A DNA stretch of 64,000 nt from Natrononativus amylolyticus (GTDB lineage Archaea > Halobacteriota > Halobacteria > Halobacteriales > Natrialbaceae), in the NCBI RefSeq assembly GCF_024362525.1, contig NZ_CP101458.1:930001-994000 (forward strand). The letters run 5' to 3'. The notes under the pieces were generated by a model. That model had not been told where the DNA came from. It worked only from the letters and a program-made list of their open reading frames with translations, and searched no databases. A program made the translations under genes and the position numbers. Shown piece after piece: positions 52,901 through 61,307 of this stretch. Position 1 is the first letter of the stretch; the number at the start of each line of letters is the position of its first letter.

Positions 52901-54280
52901 TCAGTCCAGGTCGTCGACCAGCTCGTCCGCGACGCCGGTGTACGTCGCCGGTTCGAGCCCCCGCAGCTCCTCGCGGACCGACTCGCTCACCGCGAGGTCG
53001 TCGAACAGCTCGCGGAAGTCCGCGAGCGTCACCTCCCGCCCGCGGGTCAGCTCCTTGACCCGCTCGTAGGCGTCTTCCTGTCCCTCCCGCCGGAGGATCG
53101 TCTGGACCGCCTCGCCGATGATCTCGGGGGTGTCCTCGAGCTCCGCGCGCATGACCTGCTCGTTGGGAACGACCTTCTCGAGACCGGCGCTCGTCTTCCC
53201 GTAGCCGATGAGGCAGTGAGCGAACGCGGCGCCGATGTTGCGCTTGACCGTCGAGTCCGAGAGGTCGCGCTGGAGCCGGGAGGTGGTGACGTAGTCGGCC
53301 AGAAAGACCAGATCCGAGTTGGCCTTCGAGAGGTTCCCCTCGCTGTTCTCGAAGTCGATCGGGTTCACCTTGTGGGGCATCGTCGAGGAGCCCGTTTCGC
53401 CCGCGACGGCCTCCTGTCCCAGATACCGATCCGACACGTAGAGCCAGACGTCCCGGTCGAGGTCGATCAGGACGTTGTTCGCCCCGCGGACGGCGTCGAA
53501 GACCGCCGCCAGGTCGTCACAGGGGTTGACCTGTGTGGTGAGCGGTTCGAACTCGAGTCCGAGTCCGGTAACGAACTCGCGGGCGAACGCCGGCCAGTCG
53601 ACCGCGGGGTAGGCGGCGACGTGGGCGGCGTAGGTGCCCGACGCCCCGCCGAGTTTCCCGCGCAACTCGTCGGTCGCCCCGCGGATGCGGCCGGTCGCCC
53701 GACCCAGTCGGCCGGCGTAGACGGCCATCTCCTTGCCGAAGGTGGTCGGCGTGGCGGGCTGGCCGTGGGTGCGAGCGAGCATCGGAACCCCCCTGTGCTC
53801 GCGGGCCATCGTCTCGAGTGCGTCGCGCACGTCGTACAGCGCGGACAGGAGCACGTCGTCGACCGCGCCCCGAACCAGCAGCCGGTGGGCGAGGTTGTTC
53901 ACGTCCTCGCTCGTCAGGCCGAAGTGGATCCACGCCGACGCCTCGCTTTCCGCGGGCAGGCGGTGGCGAACGAAGTACTCGACGGCTTTGACGTCGTGGT
54001 TCGTCGCCTCGTACTCCTCGTGGCCCGACACCTCGAGTTTCTTGATCAGTGCGGCGTCGTCCGCGTCGAACGCCTCGTAGAGCCCGCGGAGGTGGTCGCG
54101 CTCCTCGGCGTCGATCGAGAGCGGCGTCGCCTCGAGGTCGGCGAGCGCGAGCAGGTACTCGACTTCGACGCGAACGCGGGCGCGCATCAGCGCGGCCTCG
54201 CTGGCGTAGGGCGAAAGCGGCTCCGTCCGCCGGCCGTACCGGCCGTCGAGCGGCGAGACGCTGTACAGTGAGTCGGTCAC
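52901..54280 (-). CDS. purB: adenylosuccinate lyase
   Basis: 459 residues from the GTG at 54280 (VTDSLYSVSPLDGRYGRRTE). The fumarase/ASL signature SSTMPHKVNPIDFE is present, as are HFGLTSEDVNNLAHR and RTHGQPATPTTFGKE. It catalyses two fumarate-releasing steps of purine synthesis (SAICAR to AICAR, and adenylosuccinate to AMP). It is divergent from the purN-purH fusion, whose product uses AICAR, so the two purine steps meet here. Confidence 0.94.
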   Translation of the reverse strand: MTDSLYSVSPLDGRYGRRTEPLSPYASEAALMRARVRVEVEYLLALADLEATPLSIDAEERDHLRGLYEAFDADDAALIKKLEVSGHEEYEATNHDVKAVEYFVRHRLPAESEASAWIHFGLTSEDVNNLAHRLLVRGAVDDVLLSALYDVRDALETMAREHRGVPMLARTHGQPATPTTFGKEMAVYAGRLGRATGRIRGATDELRGKLGGASGTYAAHVAAYPAVDWPAFAREFVTGLGLEFEPLTTQVNPCDDLAAVFDAVRGANNVLIDLDRDVWLYVSDRYLGQEAVAGETGSSTMPHKVNPIDFENSEGNLSKANSDLVFLADYVTTSRLQRDLSDSTVKRNIGAAFAHCLIGYGKTSAGLEKVVPNEQVMRAELEDTPEIIGEAVQTILRREGQEDAYERVKELTRGREVTLADFRELFDDLAVSESVREELRGLEPATYTGVADELVDDLD

Positions 54281-54447
54281 GTGCGTGGATGCTCGAGCGC
54301 GGGAGAAAAGCGTATCGGAACGGAACCCACGGGCGTGCATACATTCGCCGTTACCAGGCGACTCATCGCCCTGAGAGATGCACCGTCGTGTATACTCGCT
54401 CGCTCGAGACCGCAACCACTTTGCCGTTCGCGGGCGCGTGGTCGACT

Positions 54448-56070
54448 ATGACGAGACTCGCCGGACTGGCCGGGAACCGCGGGCGCAACCTCCTGAACAT
54501 CGACGCCCGAACGCCGGGCGGGGCCGAACTCGCCGTCGTGCTGACGAACACCGAGGACGCGCCGGTACTCGAGGCCGCCGCCGAGCGCGGCATCCCGACC
54601 GAAGTCGTCCCGCTCGAGGAGGGGATGGGGCGCCGGGAGCACGAGCGCGCGGTCAACGACGCCCTCGCCGACTACGAGTACGATCTGGTCTGTCTCGACG
54701 GCTACATGCGAATCCTCTCCGATACCTTCCTCGAGGTCCAGCCGACGACCCTGAACGTCCACCCCTCGCTGCTACCGGCGTTCCCCGGCACGAACGCCTG
54801 GGGCGACGCCCTCGAGGCGGGCGTCTCGGTGACGGGCTGTACGGTCCACGTCGTCACCGACGCGACCGACGACGACGGCGAGGTGCTCGAGGAGGAAGTC
54901 GACATGGGACCGATCGTCACACAGGAGCCGGTGGCGGTGTACGAGGGCGACGACGAGGCAACCCTCAAAGAACGGGTGCTCTACGAGGGCGAGTTCCGGG
55001 CGTACCCGCGGGCCGTGAAGTGGGTCGCGACCGGGGCCGCCGAGATCGACTTCGAGCGCGAGACCGTCTCCGTCGCCGCGGATCGGGCGGACAACGGCGG
55101 ACTGGCCGCTCGCCGACTCACCTCGAGCGACCGCCTCGACACCCTCCGGTACGGCGAGAACCCCCACCAAGACGCGGCGGTGTACGTCGACTACACCTGC
55201 GAGGAAGCGAGCGTCGTCGGCGCCGACCAGTTGAACGCGGGCGCGAAGGCCCTGTCGTACAACAACTACAACGACGCCGACGGCGCGCTGAATCTCATCA
55301 AAGAGTTCGACCGACCCGCCGCGGCGGTAATCAAGCACACCAATCCGGCGGGCTGTGCGACCGCCGACTCCCTTTCGGAGGCCTACGACCGCGCGCTGTC
55401 GACGGACCCGATGAGCGCCTTCGGCGGCATCGTCGCGCTCAACCGTGAGTGCGACGCCGCGACCGCCGAGGCCGTCGTCGACTCGTTCAAGGAGGTCGTC
55501 GTCGCGCCGGGATACAGTGAGGAGGCGCTCGAGATCCTGTGTGAGAAGGCGAACCTGCGCGTGCTCGCCGTCGGCGACCTCGAGGGGACACCGGAGCGGT
55601 TCACCGAAAAACCGCTCGTCGGCGGCCGACTCGTCCAGGAGCGGGACGCGCAGTCGCTCTCGGTGGACGACCTCGAGGTCGTCACCGACCGCGAGCCAGG
55701 TCCAGAAGAACTCGAGTCGATGGTGTTCGCCTGGCAGACGCTGAAACACGTCAAGTCCAACGGAATCCTGTTCGCGAAAGGCACCGAGACGGTCGGCATC
55801 GGAATGGGGCAGGTCTCCCGCGTCGACGCCGTCCGACTGGCGGCGATGAAGGCCGACGAACACGCCGAAGGGAAGTCCGCCGAGGGCGCGGTGATGGCCT
55901 CCGACGCGTTCTTCCCGTTCCCCGACGGAATCGACGAGGCAGCAAAGGCGGGGATCGAGGCGGTCGTCCAGCCCGGCGGCTCGGTCAACGACGACGACGT
56001 GATCCGGGCGGCGAACGACCACGGCATGGCGATGACGTTTACGGGACAGCGGTCGTTCCGCCACGACTGA
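54448..56070 (+). CDS. PurN-PurH fusion: GAR formyltransferase plus AICAR formyltransferase
   Basis: 540 residues from the ATG at 54448. The N-terminal ~205 residues are a formyltransferase domain: LAGLAGNRGRNLLNI, LVCLDGYMRILSDTFLE, then NVHPSLLPAFPGTNAWGDAL. From about residue 213 the AICAR transformylase domain follows (LDTLRYGENPHQDAAVY, KALSYNNYNDADGAL, VIKHTNPAGCATADS, SAFGGIVALNRECD, QPGGSVNDDDVI). The IMP-cyclohydrolase (MGS-like) domain of bacterial PurH is absent, so ring closure must be done by another enzyme such as PurO. This arrangement is known in haloarchaea. Confidence 0.88.
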   Translation: MTRLAGLAGNRGRNLLNIDARTPGGAELAVVLTNTEDAPVLEAAAERGIPTEVVPLEEGMGRREHERAVNDALADYEYDLVCLDGYMRILSDTFLEVQPTTLNVHPSLLPAFPGTNAWGDALEAGVSVTGCTVHVVTDATDDDGEVLEEEVDMGPIVTQEPVAVYEGDDEATLKERVLYEGEFRAYPRAVKWVATGAAEIDFERETVSVAADRADNGGLAARRLTSSDRLDTLRYGENPHQDAAVYVDYTCEEASVVGADQLNAGAKALSYNNYNDADGALNLIKEFDRPAAAVIKHTNPAGCATADSLSEAYDRALSTDPMSAFGGIVALNRECDAATAEAVVDSFKEVVVAPGYSEEALEILCEKANLRVLAVGDLEGTPERFTEKPLVGGRLVQERDAQSLSVDDLEVVTDREPGPEELESMVFAWQTLKHVKSNGILFAKGTETVGIGMGQVSRVDAVRLAAMKADEHAEGKSAEGAVMASDAFFPFPDGIDEAAKAGIEAVVQPGGSVNDDDVIRAANDHGMAMTFTGQRSFRHD

Positions 56071-56098
56071 GGGGAGCGCCGCCGATCACCGCACGGCG

Positions 56099-56359
56099 CT
56101 ACTTCGGTGTGAAGCCGAACTCGAACTCGAGTCTGCCCTCCGTGCTCACGGCGACGCCGCCGAGTTCGTCCGAGAGCTGCGACCGGGCCTCGGAACTCGG
56201 CTCGACGGTGGCCGAGACGCTGTTGTTGTTCGCGTTGTAGGAGATGTTGCCGACGACGACGTCGAACTCGAAGAGTTCGGGGAGTTCCGTTCTGAGGAGG
56301 GTTCGAACCTCGTCGAGTTCCGACTGGACGTCCCCCATCTCGCTGTTGAGGTCTGCCAT
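56099..56359 (-). CDS. small protein with N-terminal coiled coil
   Basis: 86 residues from the ATG at 56359. The first ~30 residues form a helix/coiled coil (DLNSEMGDVQSELDEVRTLL). A compact beta-rich part follows (FEFDVVVGNISYNANNNSVS, GRLEFEFGFTPK). No family is recognised. It lies between the purine fusion gene and the universal stress protein gene. Confidence 0.55.
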   Translation of the reverse strand: MADLNSEMGDVQSELDEVRTLLRTELPELFEFDVVVGNISYNANNNSVSATVEPSSEARSQLSDELGGVAVSTEGRLEFEFGFTPK

Positions 56360-56395
56360 ACGGTACCGTAGCAGGCGCACACCAATAACCGTTCG

Positions 56396-57250
56396 TCACC
56401 GGCGCCTGAGCAGGCGCCACAGCCGACTCGTCGTGGGCTGGTGGCGCTTGGCCATGAGGACGGCGCCCGAGGCGTCGCGGGCGATCGCCTCCGGCACGTC
56501 GCCGACGAGCGCACGGCGAATCAGCCCGCTCTCGGCGGCTCCCAGAATGGTCACGTCGTGGTCGGCCGTCCGCTCGAGCACCGTCTCGACGACCGACCCC
56601 TCGAGCACCGTCTCCGTGACAGAGGAGACCGCACCGAGAGCTGTCGACGTCTCGGTGAGCAGCGTCCTGGCGTCGGCGATCGTCTCCTCGTCGGCGTCGG
56701 AGACGACCGTCAGCAGTTCGATCTCCGCGTCATATGCCCGCGCGAGCGCGCCGGCGACCGCCGCGGCGTACTCGGTGTTCGGCCCGCCGGCGACCGGGAC
56801 GAGCACCGACGAGATCGGTCCCGGATCGCGGTCGATCCGCTTGACGAGCACGTCACAGGGGGCCTCCGAGAGCACCTCGTCGATGTAGCTCCCGAGAACG
56901 ATCTCCCGTCGACGCGGTCGACCCCGCCAGCCGAGCAGGATCGTCTCGACGTCCTCGCTCTCGGCGACGTTGACGATACCCGTCGCGACGCCGCGGCCGA
57001 ACCGAACTCGGCCGGTGGCGGCGACGCCGGCCGCTTGCGCCCGCTCGACGGCGTCGTGAACGACCCCCTCGGCGTCGTCGACGTCGAAGTTCGCCCGCGC
57101 GTGCTCGAGCGCCAGCTGGGGCGGGACGGCGATGACCGTCAGGACGAGAATCTCGAGGTCGCGGTCGCGGGCGACGTCGATCGCGGTGTCCAGCAGTCGG
57201 TCGGTCGTTTCGGGGTTCGCAACCGGGACGAGCAGACGGGCGTCGGGCAT
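56396..57250 (-). CDS. tandem universal stress protein (UspA)
   Basis: 284 residues containing two UspA-type domains, about 1-140 and 145-275. The first has RLLVPVANPETTDRLLDTAI, ILLGWRGRPRRREIVLGSYI and EAPCDVLVKR. The second has SSVLVPVAGGPNTEYAAAVA and ending ASGAVLMAKR. The nucleotide-binding G-x2-G-x9-G pattern is partly kept in domain 1. Such tandem Usp proteins often accompany cationic amino-acid transporters in haloarchaea; none is adjacent here. Regulatory role inferred. Confidence 0.85.
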   Translation of the reverse strand: MPDARLLVPVANPETTDRLLDTAIDVARDRDLEILVLTVIAVPPQLALEHARANFDVDDAEGVVHDAVERAQAAGVAATGRVRFGRGVATGIVNVAESEDVETILLGWRGRPRRREIVLGSYIDEVLSEAPCDVLVKRIDRDPGPISSVLVPVAGGPNTEYAAAVAGALARAYDAEIELLTVVSDADEETIADARTLLTETSTALGAVSSVTETVLEGSVVETVLERTADHDVTILGAAESGLIRRALVGDVPEAIARDASGAVLMAKRHQPTTSRLWRLLRRR

Positions 57251-57372
57251 TCACGGAAGGGTACGAGAACCGGATCCGTAAACGTTCCCGACGGCAGACC
57301 GGTCGGCTCGCAAACTCAAACTCGCGTTTGACCTTGGCGTGGTGTCATGTACACGCGCGTGGAACGTCCGGT

Positions 57373-58113
57373 ATGGACAGACGACACGTTCTGATCGCCA
57401 CGGGCGTCGGCGCCGCGACCGCGCTGGCCGGCTGCGTTGGGAGCGCGTTTACCGACGGCGGCACCGAGGAGCCGATCGGCGGCGCACCCGCCGAGGAGAA
57501 CGGAAACACCATCGAGGTGAGCGCGAGCGGCACCGCCGAAACCGACCCCGACCGTGCGGTCGCGACCGTCGGCGTCGAGGCTCGAGGCGACACCGCAGAC
57601 GAAGTGCGCGACGAGCTCGTCGAGGGGGCCGAGCGGCTCCGGGAGACGTTCGCCGACCTCGAGATCCCCGACGACAACGTCCGGACCGGCCGGTACAACA
57701 TCCGCGAGCGCCGACAGGGAACGGGGTTCGAGGGGAGCCACTCGTTTTCGGTCGAGGTCGACGACGTCGACCGCGTCGGCGAGGTCATCGACGCGGCGGT
57801 CGACGCCGGCGCCGACGACGTCGGCCGGGTGAACTTCACCCTGCAACCGGAGACGCGCGAGGCGCTTCGAAACGAGGCGCTCGACGACGCGCTCGACGGC
57901 GCCGACGCGGAGGCCGAACACATCGCGGCGAACCGCGGCGTCGAGATCACCGGCACGCGGTCGGTGTCGACCAGCGACGTCAGCGTCAGCCCCGTGCGGT
58001 ACGACGCGGCCCACGACGTCGCGGCCGACGACGCGGAGACGAGCACCGAGATCGACTCCGGTCAGGTCAGCGTGACCGCCACGGTGACCGTGGTGTACGG
58101 CTTCTCGAGCTGA
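57373..58113 (+). CDS. SIMPL (DUF541) domain lipoprotein
   Basis: 246 residues from the ATG at 57373. MDRRHVLIATGVGAATALAGC has a twin-Arg-type start and a lipobox LAGC, so export followed by lipid anchoring is likely. The mature protein has an acidic linker and a SIMPL domain: IEVSASGTAETDPDRAVATV, DEVRDELVEGAERL and the final VSVTATVTVVYGF. Family function is poorly known (periplasmic or extracellular, stress-related). It is divergent from the universal stress gene. Confidence 0.86.
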   Translation: MDRRHVLIATGVGAATALAGCVGSAFTDGGTEEPIGGAPAEENGNTIEVSASGTAETDPDRAVATVGVEARGDTADEVRDELVEGAERLRETFADLEIPDDNVRTGRYNIRERRQGTGFEGSHSFSVEVDDVDRVGEVIDAAVDAGADDVGRVNFTLQPETREALRNEALDDALDGADAEAEHIAANRGVEITGTRSVSTSDVSVSPVRYDAAHDVAADDAETSTEIDSGQVSVTATVTVVYGFSS

Positions 58114-58137
58114 CCGGGCTCGCAGCGATCGGCGCCG

Positions 58138-58674
58138 TCACTCGCGTTCCCCGGCGACGAACTCCTCGTAGAAGGCGTCACTGAGGTGATACCGTTCCCA
58201 CTCGCGGCGCTCCGCGTCACCGACTCGGGCGGCCCACAGCGACAGCCACAGCAGAAAGGCGCTCGCGCCGGGGGCGACGACGAGCACCGTCGTCACCAGC
58301 GGTTCGAGGACGAACAGGCCGACGAACCGCGAGACCACCGCCGCGGTGTCGACGCCGAACAGCGCCCAGCGGGCGAGGTGGGGCGTGACGGCGGCGATCA
58401 CGAGCGGGTAAGCGAAGGCGTTCAACACGGGACCGCCGTAGCCGCGGACGAACGCGAGCGCGAAGTACGACCACACGAACACGGCGCCGACCGCACCGCC
58501 GACGCGCTGCTCGTCGATGCTCGACTCGAGGCCGAGCACCGAGGGGTCGCCGTAGACGACCGCGACGGCGCCGAAGTAGCCGAGCCAGAAAACCAGCAGG
58601 CCACCGAGGACGGTGAGGACGTGAGCGAGGCGGGACTGGTGGTCGAACGCGGCCAGTCCGAGCGGGATCTTCAT
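58138..58674 (-). CDS. integral membrane protein, unknown function
   Basis: 178 residues with about four hydrophobic segments (roughly 17-40, 62-78, 85-102 and 113-148). The polar start is MKIPLGLAAFDHQSRLAHVL and the charged C-terminus is GDAERREWERYHLSDAFYEE. No family signature is recognised. It is downstream of carA on the same strand with a 66-bp gap and might share its transcript. Confidence 0.6.
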   Translation of the reverse strand: MKIPLGLAAFDHQSRLAHVLTVLGGLLVFWLGYFGAVAVVYGDPSVLGLESSIDEQRVGGAVGAVFVWSYFALAFVRGYGGPVLNAFAYPLVIAAVTPHLARWALFGVDTAAVVSRFVGLFVLEPLVTTVLVVAPGASAFLLWLSLWAARVGDAERREWERYHLSDAFYEEFVAGERE

Positions 58675-58740
58675 CGTCTCGAGTCGAGGACCGACCGGCT
58701 GTTCAAGGTTGCGAGTCGTCCGTAGAAGCTGCCGCCCCGA

Positions 58741-59823
58741 TCAGTCGTCAGCGGGGATGGCTCGAGGGCGGCGTGACCGAGAAGGGGCCATTTCGAGAAC
58801 GTCGTCGAAGAAGTCGAGGGTGTCCTCCGGGCCGGGGTTGGCCTCGGGGTGGTACTGGCGGGTGAGCACGTCGTACTCGGTGCCGTCCAGTCCTTCGGGG
58901 GTGTCGTCGTTGACGTTCACCTGGGAGACCTCGAGGTGGTCGCCGGGGTCGGCGACGGTGTAGCCGTGGTTCTGGGTGGTCATGACGACTCGGCCCGACT
59001 CGAGGTCGAGCACCGGCTGGTTGACGCCGCGGTGACCGAAGGCCATTTTCTCCGTGGTGCCGCCCAGCGCGCGGGCGACGATCTGCTGGCCGAGACAGAT
59101 GCCGGCGACCGGCGTGTCGTCGACGAACTCGCGGACCAGCGAGACCGCCTCGTCGTAGTTCTTCGGGTCGCCGGGGCCATTCGAGACGAACAGGACGTCG
59201 GGGTCGATCGCCTCGACCTCGGCGGGGGTCGTGTCGTGGGGGAGCACGTGGACCGTCGCGTCGCGGTCGACCAGCGAGTCGACGATCGAACCCTTGACGC
59301 CGCAGTCGATCAGGGCGACGGTGGGGCCGTCGTTTTCGGCGCCGTAGACGGCGGGTTCGGAAACGCTGACCTGCTCGCCGATCTCGGTGTGGTCGCTCAT
59401 CGCGACGCAGCGCTCGAGTTCGGCGCGGGCGTCGTCGGGCGTCGCGTGCTCGCCGACGGCGATGCCGCACTTCATCGCGCCGCCCTCACGGACGTCGGTG
59501 ACGACGTCTCGGGTGTCCAGGTGATCGACGGCGGGGACGCCCTCCTCGGCGAGCCAGTCTGCGACGTCGTCGGTCAGTTCGCGGGCGAGCACCGCTCGGG
59601 GGTGAACGCGGTCGGACTCGAAGCGTTCGTCACGGACGCCGTAGTTGCCGATCAGCGGGTACGAGAAGGTCAGGACCTGTTCCTCGTAAGAGGGATCGGT
59701 CAGGCTCTCCTCGTAACCCGTGTACGCCGTCGTGAAAACCAGTTCCCCACGAGCCGTTCCCGGAGCGCGACCACGCCCCTCGAGCACGTGGCCGCTCTCC
59801 AGCGCTACGTAGGCCGGTGTCAT
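58741..59823 (-). CDS. carA: carbamoyl-phosphate synthase small subunit
   Basis: 360 residues. The N-terminal CPSase domain (ELVFTTAYTGYEESLTDPSY) is followed by a class I amidotransferase with the catalytic Cys in VAGICLGQQIVARA, TTQNHGYTVADPG and the His-Glu pair in RQYHPEANPGPEDT. It feeds ammonia to CarB for arginine and pyrimidine synthesis; carB is not in the window. It is divergent from an Lrp-type regulator over a ~100-bp region with palindromes. Confidence 0.94.
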   Translation of the reverse strand: MTPAYVALESGHVLEGRGRAPGTARGELVFTTAYTGYEESLTDPSYEEQVLTFSYPLIGNYGVRDERFESDRVHPRAVLARELTDDVADWLAEEGVPAVDHLDTRDVVTDVREGGAMKCGIAVGEHATPDDARAELERCVAMSDHTEIGEQVSVSEPAVYGAENDGPTVALIDCGVKGSIVDSLVDRDATVHVLPHDTTPAEVEAIDPDVLFVSNGPGDPKNYDEAVSLVREFVDDTPVAGICLGQQIVARALGGTTEKMAFGHRGVNQPVLDLESGRVVMTTQNHGYTVADPGDHLEVSQVNVNDDTPEGLDGTEYDVLTRQYHPEANPGPEDTLDFFDDVLEMAPSRSRRPRAIPADD

Positions 59824-59889
59824 TACGAACTACGTATTAGACAGAGGGTCATAAGTGTTGTCTTCGAAGCAGAGTTACGAAATTCGTAA
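59823..59889. promoter_or_regulatory. palindromic operator candidate between carA and lrp
   Basis: TTACGAA at 59823-59829 recurs in a perfect 15-bp palindrome TTACGAA-A-TTCGTAA at 59875-59889. The first overlaps the carA start codon. The second sits 37-51 bp before the Lrp start, where it would overlap or abut the promoter. A CTTATGACC box about 30 bp upstream of carA lies between them. This is consistent with an Lrp-type site controlling both genes. Confidence 0.5.
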
Positions 59890-59925
59890 TCGTCAAGTAG
59901 GCGTCAGCCGAACTCTCACACCTCC

Positions 59926-60339
59926 ATGGACGATCTGGATCGACACATCCTGAACATCCTCCGTCGGGACGCCCGTACCCCCTACACGGAGATCGCCGAG
60001 GAGGTCGGGACCAGCGAGGGGACGGTCCGCAACCGCGTCGAGCGGATGACCGAGGAGGACGTCATCGAGCGCTTTACCGTCTCGACCCGGACGGGAAACG
60101 TCAAGGCGATGCTCGAGATCAGCGTCGCCGTCGACGTCGACACCGCGAGCGTCTCCGAGCGGATGGCCGAGTGGGAGGAGGTCGACTTCGTCTGGATGGT
60201 CTCGGGCGAGCAGGACATCGTGCTGGTGGTCGACGCCGCCGACACCCGGGGCGTGAACGACCTCATCACGCAGGCGCGCGAGCAGGACGAGGTCGTGAGC
60301 ACCAAGACGCGACTGATCCTCGACGAGGAGCTGGGCTGA
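59926..60339 (+). CDS. Lrp/AsnC family transcriptional regulator
   Basis: 137 residues. The N-terminal winged helix-turn-helix (LDRHILNILRRDARTPYTEI, EEVGTSEGTVRNRVERM) is followed by a RAM effector domain (KAMLEISVAVDVDTASV, VDFVWMVSGEQDIVLVVDA). Haloarchaeal members sense amino acids and often control glutamine- or carbamoyl-phosphate-related genes. It is divergent from carA across a palindrome, suggesting autoregulation and control of carA. Confidence 0.88.
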   Translation: MDDLDRHILNILRRDARTPYTEIAEEVGTSEGTVRNRVERMTEEDVIERFTVSTRTGNVKAMLEISVAVDVDTASVSERMAEWEEVDFVWMVSGEQDIVLVVDAADTRGVNDLITQAREQDEVVSTKTRLILDEELG

Positions 60340-60399
60340 CTCGGGGGCGTTCTCGGCTGATCGAGCCGAACCGGGGGAGCGAACGCGAAATTCGCACCG

Positions 60400-60512
60400 C
60401 TATAGTAGCTGTTGAAACGAGTTACTCACCGGTCGCACGGAAGCGGCCAGCGGACACTCGCTGGCCGCACGTTCGCGACCGGGAGTGCAATGACTTTCAA
60501 CGACCACTATAG
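60400..60512. repeat. 113-bp near-palindromic dispersed element, copy B
   Basis: The better preserved copy. The ends are CTATAGTAGCTGTTGAAA (60400-60417) and TTTCAACGACCACTATAG (60495-60512), which are inverted repeats with about three mismatches. Inside, CCGGTCGC pairs with GCGACCGG, and the core hairpin GCGGCCAGCG-6 nt-CGCTGGCCGC is at 60443-60468. It aligns ungapped with 9742-9854. The right end overlaps the last codons of the PHP gene and provides its stop. Confidence 0.75.
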
Positions 60513-61255
60513 GAACCGTCGCCGCCCTCCGCAGCCGTTCCGTCGGTTCCACCGGACTCCCCAGGGGGCCGACCGACTCCGGGGGAGGGGTCCGTCAGGA
60601 TTCCGTCGGCGTGTTTTCGGGCGTGCAACTCGCGGTAGCCACGCCTGAGCAGGCGGTCGAACGGGCGCCTCGAGATCCGAACCTCGACCCGCCCGTCGCG
60701 GATCGCGTCGACGACCGCGGCGGGCGTGAGCCGGTCGGCGTCGATCAGCGTGTAGGCGCGGCCGACCTCGAACGGGTAGTGAGCGTCACTCCCCCCGACC
60801 AGCGGGACGCCGCGCTCGCGGGCGAGGCGCTCGACCAGCGGTCGGGTACGGGGGTGCTTGCCGTTGATCTCGATCGCGTCGAAGGGGAGATCCTCGAGTT
60901 CCGACACCGTGCTGTTGCGAAACGGGTGGGCGACGATCGCAACGCAGCCGCGGTCGTGGGCCAGCTCGACGACCTCTGCGGGGGTGTACTCGAGCGGGAC
61001 GGTTTCGGTCGGCGGATCGGGTCCGACGACGAGGACGTGTCCGCGGGTCGTCGACACCTCGATGCCGGGAATCGCCGCGATCCGGTCCGAGCGAAACGCG
61101 GTCGCGTAGTCGTGGTTGGTCGTCGCAACGCCGTCGAGCCCACGGCGAGCCGCCGCGCGGGCGAGCAGCCGAAACCCGAGCGGGTCGAAGCGGTCGCCGA
61201 GACGGCGGCGACCGTGGAAGAATCGCGTGTGTGCGTGGAGGTCGACTGCGAACAT
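60497..61255 (-). CDS. PHP domain phosphoesterase
   Basis: 252 residues. Metal-binding motifs of the PHP family are DLHAHTRFFHG at the N-terminus, VATTNHD, GIEVSTTRGHVLVV, IVAHPFRN and GGSDAHYPFEVG near the C-terminal third. Members hydrolyse phosphoesters such as nucleotides or histidinol phosphate; specificity is unknown. The C-terminal ~35 residues are Gly/Asp-rich, and the last four (YSGR) plus the stop lie in palindromic element copy B, so the natural C-terminus may have been altered by the element. Confidence 0.83.
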   Translation of the reverse strand: MFAVDLHAHTRFFHGRRRLGDRFDPLGFRLLARAAARRGLDGVATTNHDYATAFRSDRIAAIPGIEVSTTRGHVLVVGPDPPTETVPLEYTPAEVVELAHDRGCVAIVAHPFRNSTVSELEDLPFDAIEINGKHPRTRPLVERLARERGVPLVGGSDAHYPFEVGRAYTLIDADRLTPAAVVDAIRDGRVEVRISRRPFDRLLRRGYRELHARKHADGILTDPSPGVGRPPGESGGTDGTAAEGGDGSYSGR

Positions 61256-61307
61256 ACCCTGACAGAGAGCGGCCGAACGTTTTGGTCTTCTGCCGCCTAC
61301 GGACGCT

